From NCBI GenBank assembly GCA_032209605.1, contig JASFXZ010000001.1, positions 18,990,256 to 19,054,255 of the forward strand: 64,000 bases of DNA, read 5' to 3'. This stretch comes from Mactromeris polynyma. Taxonomy: Eukaryota; Mollusca; Bivalvia; Venerida; Mactridae. Positions 37,577-51,700 of this stretch are shown here, piece by piece. The notes beneath the pieces were generated by a model that searched no databases, had not been told where the DNA came from, and worked only from the letters and a program-made list of their open reading frames with translations. The translations under genes and the position numbers were made by a program. How positions within the stretch are numbered: the stretch's first letter is position 1; each line of letters starts with the position of its first letter.

Positions 37577-38532
37577 AACACGGAGGAAATCTCGATTCTT
37601 AAGAGATAATACAATATGTATATACATGTACATGTACTTAAATACTTGAACAAGTGTCGTCATTTCCTTACATACTTATAACCAATCCGATCTCAATGCA
37701 TAAGAAATGAGTGGGCTGAGATTAAACTTCAAATCTATGTGTCTAAGTCGTCTATGATTATATCCGGCTTGATTCACTTCAGATTACAATAGCCTATTTG
37801 GGCCACTGGTAAATAAAAATATTTAAAGCTCGAGACTTTCAAAATGCGAAATAACGCCAAAAAGTCGCTATGATGCTGCATTTGGCGAACATTTATACCA
37901 GTTTCGGAAAACTTTAATACGTGAAAAAGGCAATTTTGGGTTATTACTAATTTAAACCTTTTGTGCATCAAAATTACCAATTAAGGTGCACAACTTCACA
38001 TTCCAGGAAAGTTTTGATGGCTGTAGATGGAATGCATTTTCCGTTATTTGTATACACAAGTTAAAACAAGTTATTGACATATTATCGTAATAAAAAAACT
38101 CGTAATAATACCTTAAATTTTATTTACGTAATAACGCATTTCTAAACTCATTATAACGCCTTTAAAAATTCCTACTTACACCATTTAAACGTTATTTTTA
38201 CGCGTTTTAAATATGTTTACCAGTGGCCCTAAAAGGCTGTCGTATATAAGTGTTCAAAATCATTGTAAAAATTATTAGAAAATATGTTGTTGCTAATGAG
38301 CGGGCCACTCTAAAGAGTTTGCGATGTATAAATGTTAATATTTTGCAAGCACTCGCAGTGACATTACGATGTATTGATGTAGCTGTGTCTCAATGTAATG
38401 GCCACTTTAAAAACAATACTTCACTTCATGAATATGACAACTCTACTTCATTTTCAGTAAAATTTATTGAGAGTCAAACAGAAAAAGACATATTGGAGTT
38501 TTAGAAGAAATCACACGAATAGATATAACATA
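37577..38532. other. Intergenic DNA, no supported gene
   Basis: AT-rich. The plus-strand frame at 38250-38504 (84 codons) has no recognisable domain and no splice context. Confidence 0.4.
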
Positions 38533-38914
38533 CACTGCCCTCCAAAAGTTCCTTCACACTTCGACAATTCCCATTGTAATTAATATATTTTCATATTTGT
38601 GTCACATGCAATAAATTGAAAATGCTTTTTTGACACTGCAATAACTTTCTGTAGAAGTATTTATAAATGTGTACTGATACAAAGTATCTCATTTTTTGTG
38701 TCAGATCAATCAGTTAATACAAATGTTGGTTTCGGATGATATGGCCGATTGATGCTGCTACTGAGATGAGCAAATTGTTAATTATTTTCTATCCATCACA
38801 GAAGTGGGATGAATAATTTTACTTCATCGTCAAACATGCTTATTTGAAATTCTGCATGAAAAAAGTAATGAAATCCAAAATATGCATGTGTGCAGAAACT
38901 TATGGATGGCAGTG
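38533..38914. mobile_element. Tc1/mariner-like MITE, copy 2 (inverted relative to copy 1)
   Basis: The ends cactgccctccaaaagttcc and ttatggatggcagtg are flanked by TA. The internal sequence is the reverse complement of the element at 26745-27226 but lacks its 79-bp duplication. Noncoding. Confidence 0.8.
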
Positions 38915-39177
38915 TATGTCAGTAGTTGACAATAGTGGATCATTTCACAAATGTTGTTTAGCATTACACATATTTTAAACGTTGTAATTACGAAAAGAGT
39001 CATTGCTATTTGTAGTGTTTCTGAAAGGATACTTGTCTTTTTAATGCCACTTTAATCATTTTAACGCGCTGAAAATCGCAAAATCACATTAGATGTGTGT
39101 GTCCTCAAAACATTTAGATTTTCATCTTCTTGAATGTATATTCATGCATAAAAGGAAACAAAAGATTATCCAACATT

Positions 39178-39423
39178 TGTACAAGAGTAGTGAAGGTTTA
39201 AATTGTACAAGAGTAGTGAAGGTTTAAATTGTACAAGAGTAGTGTAGGTTTAAATTGTACAAGTGTAGGTTTAAATTGTACAAGAGTAGTGTAGGTTTAA
39301 ATTGTACAAGTGTAGGTTTAAATTGTACAAGAGTAGTGTAGGTTTAAATTGTACAAGTGTAGTGAAGGTTTAAATTGTACAAGAGTAGTGAAGGTTTAAA
39401 TTGTACAAGAGTAGTGTAGGTTT
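39178..39423. repeat. 26-bp tandem repeat with shortened units
   Basis: The unit ttgtacaagagtagtgaagg plus tttaaa alternates with shortened 17-bp versions lacking agagtagtg. It lies just downstream of the stop codon of the modular membrane protein gene, possibly in its 3' UTR or flank. Confidence 0.85.
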
Positions 39424-39484
39424 ACAGAGTCATGCTGAAATATTTTGTCACTCTGTACTTCGTATTTTGTCAATGAGTCAGTGA

Positions 39485-39775
39485 TTAGAAACTTATATTT
39501 TTCATGTTAGCTTCTTTTCTTTTTACATCCACAGTAGGATGTACTTTTGAGCCCGGCGATCTTGGCTGAAACGATTTTGGTGGTCGTTTGAGCTTGTTCA
39601 CAATTATATAAATAACAACGCCGACAGCCATGGACCCGGCCATACCACCTGCTCCAAATCCAGCAGCTGAGTACAGTTTCTCTTTCTTAGCAACGGGTCG
39701 TTTTTTGACGATATTCACTTTCTTGCCATTGACGATACATGAACAGCTTGCATGACCAGACACAACCATGGTTTT
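39485..39775 (-). CDS. Terminal exon: juxtamembrane, transmembrane segment and cytoplasmic tail
   Basis: The acceptor ctatcag precedes KTMVVSGHASCSCIVNGKKV. A basic stretch (VKKRPVAKKEK) leads to a glycine-rich hydrophobic segment around AGSMAVGVVIYIIV with GxxxG spacing. A basic tail of about 38 residues beginning NKLKRPP follows, ending in TAA at 39485-39487. The arrangement fits a single-pass type I protein with a short tail and no recognised signalling motif. Confidence 0.85.
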   Translation of the reverse strand, partial: KTMVVSGHASCSCIVNGKKVNIVKKRPVAKKEKLYSAAGFGAGGMAGSMAVGVVIYIIVNKLKRPPKSFQPRSPGSKVHPTVDVKRKEANMKNISF

Positions 39776-42700
39776 CTGATAGTAGAAAATATATAATATT
39801 AGTCAACCGTTAATTTCATTTGAGATATCTTTCATTTGCAGAAAGCATATACATGAAATAAAACTCTTGTGACATTAGAAAGTGTATATCCAGTATTGCT
39901 AGTTGTGGGCACTATCAGACAATTGTTTGTGTTAAGATATTTATCTGGTACGAAAATTTATCACGAAACTTATCTAGTTAACCACATAATGATCTAGTTA
40001 ATTAAGTAGTTATCTAGTTTCTTTAAGGTGATAACCACATAATGATCTGGTTAATTAAGTAGTTAAATAAGCCACCATAACATTAAAGCCATAATTTAGG
40101 AAATATGATTTTATTCATTCCGAGTCATACAGAGTTAAACCAATCAGCGTCCAGTTTACAAATGAAGTTGGGATGTCCAATATTTGCTTCGACATTTAAC
40201 TTCAGACTTACACATCAATGTGACTCATATAACAAATAGCGAGCATAATACGGAAGCTCCGAAACATATCAAACATCCTGCTATCTGACCTAAATTACTG
40301 CAAGTGATAGGATTAAGATTATTAAGAAAGTTGAATTATATATGGTGTAAGTCAACACACTCGGTCACTGCGGAAATAAAATGTATCTAGACTGATCATT
40401 TATGAAACTGCTTTATAGGATATAGTACAGCATATCAACATTACCAGATTTCAGAACCATTTAATAGTGCACTATTACACACACTCTTGTAAGATAGCCT
40501 TTTTATAGCATTTATCTGTCTATCTTCTAGCACGCTATGAACTTTATTGCAATTACAATGTTTTAGTAAATAGCTATGTCCACATAATATTGAACATTAA
40601 TCATCAAACTGTAAAACATAGTTTACTTACAACATGTTCGACGTCTGAAATGAAACAAATAGAACATAAAAATAAAAAATTAATTTGTCAAACGTATCAT
40701 CGATGTGAAGTTAGCAAAAGTTGCAGTAATAACAGTAAGAACAATATTAATGCTACATACAATTGCTAGCGGTACCAGCAGTAATACAACCTAGTGGACA
40801 TATTACAGTCATCAGTGATAGCAGCAATATTGTCCCTTGTCCTGCATTTCACACAAACTAAATTGTATTATATCATACAATCTCACAAACAGGAAATATT
40901 ACGTAAAGTTAAGAAACTATTGTACCCTTTTAGAGACAATTCAGTCATATTTACAAATGTGATCCCGACAATCGAAACAAATATTAACTATCATGTCAAA
41001 CATTCATGAATCATCTCAGTTTTAGATTTATTATTCCATTACTGGAACCAAACTCAGTGATTGTTTCGATACCATGACCGTCAGGTGCAAGCAACTCTAA
41101 CCCTCGATCACGACGCGTCCCTTATCTGGTGAAACTTGACGGAGATTGAACACAGCTTATACATTATACTACATGCTGAAACTATTCACTACGTATGTTG
41201 AAACTGTTCACTACGTATGTTGAAACTGTTCACTACGTATGTTGAAACTGTTCACTACGTATGTTGAAACTGTTCACAACGTATGTTGAAACTGTTCACT
41301 ACGTATGTTGAAACTGTTCACTACGTATGTTGAAAATGTTCACTCCAAATTACGTGTATATACATGCTTCAAAATAAAAAAACAGGACATACCTTCTTTG
41401 CTGCATTGTGGACCTAGAAAAAACTGTTCACTACGTATGTTGAAACTGTTCACACCAAATTACATGTATATACATGCTTCAAAATAAAAAACAGGACATA
41501 CCTTCTTTGCTGCATTGTGGACCTAGAAAAAACTGTTCACTACGTATGTTGAAACTGTTCACTACGTGAAACTGTTCACACCAAATTACGTGTATATACA
41601 TGCTTCATACAAACTGTTTATAAATAAAATACAGGACATACCTTCTTTGCTGCATTGTGGACCTAGAAAAAAAAGAAATATCTTACATGTGTTTATACAA
41701 TATTACAATGAATTTTGTCAACTCGTATCATGCATTAAACAAATATTTATCTCGCTCATTTCTACAAATTAGTATATTTATTTGGTACATCGTCTGTTCT
41801 CATCAGCTGACACAAATGTGCGGGGAACGCCGCTTGCTTACTACCTTAACAAAGGGAAAGTAAATTTCATTCAAACGCCGAATGCAAACATGATTTCTAA
41901 TGACTTTTATATCTACTCATACTTTGTATAGTGTAAAATGTAGATTTCCAATGTCTCTGTTGTGTAAACAGTACCATTCACATATCATATATAGTCTTAT
42001 AATGTTTACCAACCTGTTTCACATTCCATACCAGTAAAGTCAGGCAGACATTTACATATTGCTGGACTACCAGATTTCACAGACAAACACATCCCAGCAT
42101 TCTGACAATGTAGTTCACGACAGGGTCCAAAAGCTGATTGAAATTGAGATACGAAAGTTAATAATATGTGCATATACATGTACATTGTACATACTCGAAG
42201 ACTTGCATTAACCATGGACAGATTTGATATATGCTCACTACACAAACTTCATAGAAACAGCGAAGGTATTAAATCATGGAAGAATTGTCGGACAAAACCG
42301 ACAAATGCTCATCTAGAGCATTTTTTAGCGACAATATTAAATCATTGAAAGAAGTAAGATAGACATGTGTCATATGCTCTTGACACAAAGGTTGGGAATA
42401 AAAGGAGTAGGCAGCACTTTATTGTAATGGATAAAATAGTCTAGGTATTTACACACCAACCAGTTTTATTACTGGACCCATTAACTTCACGGAACTATGT
42501 AAGATTTTGATTCAAATATTGCATACCGTTGTCGTGTGTTGCTTTCATGGCAAGATTGAGATTTTCTCCTTCGGACCTGAAAAAGGCCTTTTTTCAATGT
42601 TTAACCTTGCATATAACTTATAGTGGTATAATATGTTAAATGAAATGAACACCGTACTAGATTATACTAAAGTCAGTTTATATTTTCCTGAGAACGGTTG

Positions 42701-45700
42701 TAAACAAATATAAGGTGACCAGCCAATGAAAACATGTTTTCCAAAATATTGACCAATAAACATTGTTTACACAATAACAGTATTCTAAAGTAATTTTGAA
42801 TAGATAGTAGATAGAACGGAAACAAAAAAGAAACAAGTCACGTTCGCAAATGTCGGAAGAAAATCATAAAGCGTTTATGACTTATTGGTAAACTATAAAT
42901 ATGAGTCACTTGATCTGATGTGGTACATAATCAAAATCTTCTTGGACTGTAATATTAAAACATATGACTATAAACCCAATTCAATAAGGCTATCATTATC
43001 GATTTATTCATTATATATATTGGGTATAGGGTGGGAAGGTTGTTTAAATCATATTTTCAATTGTGAACGGATGAGCAGGTTGTATAAAACACCCCAATAA
43101 TTGATATTTAGGTAAACACGATAATGAAAGAAATAACAAATTTGAGTTATACTTGAAATAGAGATATGTACCGGCATGTGCACTAATTGTATATATTTTA
43201 AGCCGTTTTATTTTCAACCTTGGCCTTAACGTTTGTTGTTAATACATATGAATAAGAATGCGCTACGCTACACAAAATATAGTTTTATCCTAAATGTACA
43301 CTTATTGTAAGTATATTCAAATTTTGATTTAAACTCTTAGCTAAATATGTTGTTTATAAATAAATAAAATGCATTTTGCTCGTGTATCAAGCAAATGATA
43401 ATTTACCCTACTGATAGACATATATTTGTCAAATGTCCATTATCTCCGGCTTTAACAACCACGTCAGTGATGCATTTGTCGTTTGCTTTCTGTGTTAGGA
43501 ATGCATGTACACCAACCTGTCCAGGTACACATGTTGTTACTTGTTCACTAAAAAAATAAATTGTTGAATAGTTCACCGTGCTCAGGGACCGTATATGAAT
43601 GTGTTCCAGCCGTGTTCAACAATTTTAAGCCAGTTTGTTCAATGTAAACAGAAATTACAGTATACACCAAGAATAATTTCACCAATGACTCCATCGTTAG
43701 ACGCATACTTGTATGATTATCATGTATTTTGTTTGTATATGTTACATGATAAATATATCTTATTCGTATAATTTCTAAATATTTATGCAGGAGGATGAAA
43801 TTATGTTTATTCTCATAAGACAAACTTTAATCTAGCAAGAGGGCCAAGATGGCTTTAGACCGCTCACATTGAGTCACGAAGCATAAACTAGGAAAAGAGA
43901 GAGAATAAGTTGCTACAGGAACGCCACATACATAAGACAGTGCATCCCCACGCAGACCTCCGGGAAAACAACAATCCATAAAACATAAGGCACTTGAGGA
44001 GGTTAAAGGTACATACGACCCAGTTACAACTTGACATAGAATTCATTGACAAACATTCTGACCAAGATTCATATAGATCAGGTAAAGATGGGATCTCTAG
44101 AGACGGTGTTGTTAACAAGCAAATTGTTGACGACGCGATACGATGGACGCCGGACACTGGGCCATCCCTATAGCTCTCCAGGTGAGCTAACAACTTATAT
44201 AGCTATACATATAATCTGAATGCAGCTTACCAAATGCCGTCGGTGGTTTCCGTTGTGACAGGCACATGACACATTGTGTTTGGTTTACAAATCAATTCCG
44301 TACCATCTGGTAGACTGTTCTTAAAGTGAGGCCCGGGCTACGAAATTGACAAATAGAAGATAAAGTAAAAAATTGCACATTTGGCGTGAAATGGCGCGTC
44401 TGTAGTTTTATAAAACAGAAATCAAAAGGACAGAAATGGTTAACAAGTAATAGATGTAACAAGCATGATGGTTGATTTCTGCCGTTATTGTGTGTTGGCA
44501 TGTTATCACATGCGCCAGAACGACAACAAGCCACTTAAATATCTCATTCTGGTGTCCCATAATTAATAAACAAATACATGCGCTGATGATACAACAGATA
44601 AGGTATTTTGTTGTTCAAACGCTCCAACACGCCAGAACGAGATGGCAGATTATGAGTACTCAAAGATACAATTTTAGCTATATCATTCACCCAAAGATTT
44701 ACTTTTTATTTATCCACAAATGATAGGAAATGCACAATTGATAGAATAATTTTACATGGGTACAAAATTGAAAAATCAAACAAGAAACAAAAGCGGACAG
44801 ACGACTCCACAAAACACCTTACAATATCAAGGGCTATCCATTCTCATCTAGGAGAGAAGAAGGGATATTTAGAGGTTATCATACGGGGCTGGTGTGTCTT
44901 ACGGCGAAATTGGCATACTAGGAGAGGTAAGACACACCTGTTCTGTTTTAACAATCTTTTTATTGCATATGCTCGACTCCTGAGTTGAACATTTTAGAAA
45001 TGATTTAGAATCTATATGTCGAGATCAATAGTTCTATATTGCAGTCCTTACCAGTAGGATTATTTTCTCTCTTTTTTTATTCTTTATCGTTACTTTTTGT
45101 ATACAATTTAATTAATCCAGTAAACAAGGCTAATTAAGTTTGCCTGATAAAGTATTTTATGTGATATTTTTATTAAGCGTACTTACTGCGACTTGTTGGT
45201 GCTGCGTTGTTGAAACTACAAATATATAAAACATACATTACAGCATACTCAATAAAATGGTATGTGTCTATAAAATAATGTATTTTAGCAACATTCAGAC
45301 GAGATCCTTTCCGAAAAACTAAACATATATTAAGTAAAGAAAAGTTTACGTTTTGACATCACTCAAGTATTCTTAAACACAATTCCATACGCAGCGAGTC
45401 TTAATCCATTCCTGTTTCTTAGCAGTTGTCAATTAGGAATTTTTTTTACTTACCGGGAGATTTCAATTCAATTTCTACGCATATCTCATCTAGATTTACC
45501 CTGAAATGATAAGGTATTAAACGTTTGCATGTTGTCTGTACACTTCATATAACAAACTTCGAAAAGGATCTCATGTTATATCCATAGATTGATCGCATTC
45601 GGAAAACCTCTGCTAACTACGTCTAGTGCCTCGGATGTTCGTAAGGCACTACTTTTTGGAATTCCATTCGAAAATCATGAAAACAATATGGCGACGTGAA

Positions 45701-48700
45701 TGCTGGAGTGCTGATGAAACGGGATTAGAATCACATATTTAAGCTTTTTTAAGACTGAAATATGTGATTATCCATTTCTTATGTGAATTTATCAAAGTTA
45801 CTGAAGTTAAAATTCTGTTAACGAGAACTATTTTTTGACCGCACAAAACGTTGAATTTTGCCACATAGTGCTCCGTTTGACATACACTAGAGGATGTTCG
45901 TAGAGTAATGAAGTGGTACGGAAATATCCGAGAGCTGTCGAGAATGAGATTGATAGATACTTCTACATCTTGTGACAACCTACGGTATAAAACATAATGT
46001 CTTACTTTAATTAAAGAACGTTGGGTTCGATAGATTATTGCTAATCTATTTGTGAGTCAAGCTGGGTTAAAGATCGGATTCAATTATATAAAATATCATT
46101 TAAAGTCAGTTTGTGGACACACATGCTTCCCGAATTTTCCCAAAAGAGACTGACAGATGAATCAAATCAACCAAACTCCTGAGTAAAACTCGATGATTAA
46201 AAATACAGAAATCTATGAAAAAATCTAGTACCCATGAACTGTTCCATTTGTTGTCGTCTGCAAACACAATCGATGAACTTTGCCAGGTTGACCTTTTACA
46301 CAAATTTCAGCAACGTGAGATTTAGAATCACTCCCAGAGCCAATTGTAACAACATCAGGATCTTGTAAAACTGTCAAATCTTCGTCATGGAAACCAAACA
46401 TTGGTCTGAAATTATAATATTTTTACTATTTCTTTTGTTCCTGTATACCGCTGATGACATTTTTAAACAGGATTTTGGAAGGAACAGTTGTTTAGGCAAT
46501 TTTGTTTCTTCATCAACAACATTGAATGTAAAATGTATGACACATGGCACTTTTCACTAACAGTAGTCGCACAGTTAATATTAATTTTAGCAATTAAAAA
46601 AAACTCAGAGCATACACCTATTTAGCTTAATCAGAAAAAAACCACATTTGATTGCCAAAGTAGAGGTCGCAGTTTCAAGCAACGGATGAGGCATATGTTC
46701 ACCATGACAATATGACTCAAGATTATGTCTAAATTCATTTAATCTCCATCTCTAAATTATTTAGGGAGTTTGTCCGTTTCTTTGGTAATGGTTAGTAATC
46801 GAGGAACATCGGTTAGAACAATTGACAGCCCATACATAACTTTAATACTATTGAAAAACAGTGTCTTGTATTCACATTGGACGCTTGTATAACCAAAGAA
46901 CATTCCCAGTACTTACGGTAAATCTTTGTCTCCATGGTATGGGACCTGTAAACAACAAGGTTTCTCAGGAGCACACTGGATATGCTGTGGTAACGCAGTG
47001 TTATTAAAAAACGTTTGTGATATGTAATGGTGATAAGGCTGGGTACCAGTACTGTACGATGGTGCCGGGTTCATTTGTGAATACGCCGTCCTTGCTGGAT
47101 TGTCTGTCGTGGTACCAGTGACAGTAGGTAGTGGTAACTGTTCTTCCACTGCGATACAAAACATGACAAGAACGATACAAAACATGACCAGAACGATACA
47201 AAACATGACAAGAACGATACAAAACATGACAAGAACGCTTCAAGAAGATTTCATTCCATTTACAAACAAAACTTGGTTTCAGTTTATACTTTAGCAACGC
47301 TAAAACATATTAAACAAATGTGCAGGTATGAGGTGTGGTGGCATACTTCTGCCACCAGTTAACTGCATAATTAACAAGAACATTGTGTGGTTATCACGTT
47401 AAATAAACTAGTTAACATGATTATTAAATAGATACTTATTTGGTTAACTAGATAAGTATTGTGATACATTTTCACACCAGATAAATATCTTGACACGAAA
47501 AACTGTCTGATTAGTGCCCACAACTGCCACCATTTACCCCCTAGGTTTTCAGAATGGGCATATTATTTTAGATAAATGTAAGTGGTTATTTTCTTGTTAA
47601 TTATGTTGGTAACTAGTTAAGTAACGTGAAACCTCTGATTTAAGTTTTCACTAAAATCTATATTCACAAAACATTCTAAAGGCACATACCGACATAAAAC
47701 TAAAAATATAATGAACTATAATGAATAATGAGGTTCCCCTGAAAATTAGCTTTTTCAAGATCTATTCGAACCAACGACCTTTAAAATGATATGCAGACAA
47801 AGACGCACCTAAATATTATGATGAATGAACCTGTGGTCTTCCACAGTATATAGACGATAAAGAATACCAACCTTTATCACACATGCGGCCCGCAAATCCA
47901 AGTGCACAGACACATTTCATGTTTCGAGCTGAATTGCTATCAACAATACATAGTCCACCATTTTTGCATGGCACTGATGGACAAGCTGTATTCACTTGAA
48001 AAAGAGACAAAATAATTAAGTGTTTAAAATTATATTGATAGTGAATATCTTTTCGTCATTAGGCTACGGCAATGTTTAATTTAAATAGAATTGAACATAA
48101 TGCAACACCATTGAGAGTATACAAGTATATAACACTTTGTCACTGATGGTTCCAACTGATCATCGTGTTGGCTTTGAAACATTTAAAGTGCACTTCGTGC
48201 TCAGCCCAGCTAAAACTCACATTGAACGGGAGATCGACAATCATCTCCAGTGAACTGGGCGGGGCATGCGCAAACTGCCCCCACACTAGTATATGATTTG
48301 CAGCGACCACCATTTAAGCAATGCTTTCGTCCACACGGCCCAAAACCTACACAGGGAAGAACGTAAACGGTTTTGAGAAAAATATAAATGTAAGACTTAA
48401 AATATAAATGGAGAAAAGTATAACACACACAGTACATTTTTATTTATTTATTTGCATAAATGTATTAATTTTATTTTATTTATTTTTAAAATGTGACTAT
48501 TGATGTGTGTATTTACGTTTTATTGATAAAAAAACTCATGTAATACAGTACTCAACAAACTGCATGTAACAGGCAACAAAAGTATACACGTCCAGTAAAG
48601 TACATTTGACCATTAAATAAACAAAGTCACAACATGTATCCTACCAGAACTGGCGACATCTTTTGTTTCCACTGTGAGTGTTCTCTGCTCCCCACTAGAT

Positions 48701-51700
48701 CTGAATAAAATAAATACAAATACATGAAATAATACACATATCATACTAAAATTAAAAAGAGGATTTTACACGAGTGATATTTTTTTTATTGAATTTTTTA
48801 AACGAGTCTTCTAAAAAAAACGATTAAAACGAGACTTTGCCAATTTTGTATCGGTTTTAGATGTTCAGTTTAATAAATTCAACAAAAATGAGCATAAAAT
48901 GTAATATTCTATTTATGACATTTCAGGTGAAACAGCTGATTTTTGTCACAACATGACATTATCTTCATATATGCAAGTATAGTATGGCATGTGTACTTCG
49001 GTCTTGGGGCACACAAACAGACAAACATACCGAGGGCTATAGGCAACACTGTTGTAACTCCTATATAAATCAATATGAGTTAGGATATTGTCGCGTTGAG
49101 CCCTTCGATACATGAGGCTGAAACATAAAACTGAGACAGTGTCAATGGCTCTGCAAACATGCGGGACTTTTAACATCGGTACATACCCAGCAGAAATACA
49201 TAGTTGAGCTCTTGTTCCATCTGCACCAGTTGTAACTGCCACATCAGAGACACATTTATCATCAACAGGTTTCGTATTAATGACATGTAAACTTCTGTCA
49301 TTTGCATTACAGCTAGTAACTTTCCAACTAAAATATCCAAGTATAACATATTAAGGTATAACCCACCTTATCTTTGATATATATACGTATATTCTTAAAA
49401 TCATGTATCGTACACAAATTCGGTTGACTAGATTGTTACACACCTTGAACATGTGTATTTTCGTAATGTAAATGGTCAAAGGCATTGTTTATGCCGATAT
49501 GCAAGTAAATGTATTTATGTACTTATGTATGTTTATATGTATGTATGGATGGCAATAGTCTTCATGTTGACTTTGTCGTCCCTTTGATCTTTTATATGAA
49601 ATTTGCTTGTTTCGAAAATAAAATGTCCTATAAATTTTCTACAAGCGATATTAGTCGGCGTTGGAAAAGGTGGTGCTCTGATAAATGAATTGTGAATTAA
49701 AGACGTAAGTCAACAACATGAACAAATAAGATAAAAATTAAAACAACAATTTATATAGAAAATGTTTGCATTCAACGAGCAGCTATTGACCTTGTAAAAG
49801 TAATTATTCAGTCATTCAATTAGCTAAAAAAGTTTGGCACAGTAAAATGCATATGTGACAAACGTAAATCAACATTTTATTAAATAAGGAAGAAGCATGA
49901 TACCAGGTTCCAGCTATTTGTGCAGTCGTGACAGGTATATGACAAACACTGTTTGGTTGACATACGACAGTAGACCCATTTGGTAAACTTGTTGTAAAAT
50001 GTGGCTGTTCAGTTGACTGCAAAATAGTTAAAAAAGAACTGATATTCCACAAGTAGCATATATCATAATGGATATTGTTTTTGAATATTTGTATATTTAC
50101 TTCGTTAAGCAAGCATAAGCGATTCGGCGACATATGTAGAGAATTACATTACAACCTCAATAATAAGACCCAACACTGAATCTTAAGAGTTTGTCTTGGA
50201 TATGAGTTGGTCTAGTTATCGAGTTAAAATGGGTAAGTACATGTATAAGAACTGACAAAATAATACATTTTTACATGGAGAAAAATTAATTCAACGTTTT
50301 TCAAGTTGTAAAAACTTCGCGATTGCTTGATTAATGATAGGGTCAAAGTGTCACCATCAGAATGTTAAATGTTCTCTCTTGGTCCTCTAATATACAACTT
50401 GGCATAATATTAACACCTGAAGATATCATTCCACATGTCACATGTCATTCAACAAAATGATTACCAACCATTACAATATAAAATTATTTTAGCTTTCATA
50501 TATTGATTTTTTAATTTCTATGTAATATTCGAATGTGGAATCGGTATTCGAATGTTCGGATTTTCATTGAGATCCCTATTTATAACTGAATAGGTACACA
50601 CACTCGGACTTAAAAATAAAAACGAGTATTTCTAGTGCTTTATGTCGAGGATCAATATCATTCCAGTTTGGTCAGCAAAATGGCGCATTAACATGACAAT
50701 ATTGGTCAAATAGAGATTTGACTATTTAAAAAATTATCTCACCACAGGCGGCTTTTGGGCTGCAAGATAAAAAAAAAAATTAAGCAAACACAGCTTCCCT
50801 ACACTGAACCACAGTACTCACACAGATAATTATCAAGTTATCAACGAGTCGGAACCAAACAAAGAATTTTTATAATGAATACAAAAGGAATTAATCATGC
50901 AATTCATAAAGAAATGTTTGATACATTAAGAAAGAAATACTTGTATATAAATATAGACATTACTCATACAGGAAATTTAAGAAATTCAGGAAAATATAGA
51001 CATCACACTCATACAGACTATTACGAAATAACTCATATAAAGTATTAAACAATACCTCCGCTTTGAACACGAACATTGACACAAATTTCATCAACGTTTA
51101 TACTGAAATGAAGAAAGAGGCAATCATAACATATACTGAAGGGATAAGAAAAGCTTGTTAAAAGTTTAAGTTGATTTATAATAATGTTTTAGATATTATC
51201 TACAATATTTTATATGACTATAAAGACAAATTTGTATTGAGTAAATTCCAAATTTAAATCCTACAATCGCTTGGGACATGTCATGTCTGCTTTTTTGCAT
51301 ATGTCAGTGACGTCATACGATAAAGAGACACCAATTCCTACACACACATTTTATGATTGGACTTTGAAAACAGATAGAGTAAAACACTTGGGTATCTATG
51401 TTAGTTTGGGGCTACGTCCCCTCTAGTAAAACATGTACACTTGTATCTTCATACTCTGTCAGTTACTGACCCGGTAGCTAAACATTGCAGGTTACGACTC
51501 TGCCTTTCTTAATCAATTAATGATAAATTGATCAGTAATTGGTCTAAATGTTGTTTGCCATTTTCATATTTTCATAATTGTTGAATAATGGCCCAGAAGA
51601 CCTAAAACATGACTTTGTTTGTACATGGTCGCCAGACAGTGGAGCACATTTTCCTATATTATAGATGAAGAGTAAACAAATCTTGTCAAAAACTGCTAGC

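Noticed and set aside
38250..38504. 84-codon plus-strand frame
   Set aside because: Weak resemblance to LINE linker text only; too short to support.
47152..47227. Repeated MFCIVLV peptide resembling a signal or membrane segment at the start of a minus-strand frame
   Set aside because: It is the tandem-repeat pyrimidine tract of the intron; the coding exon starts at the cag acceptor at 47148.
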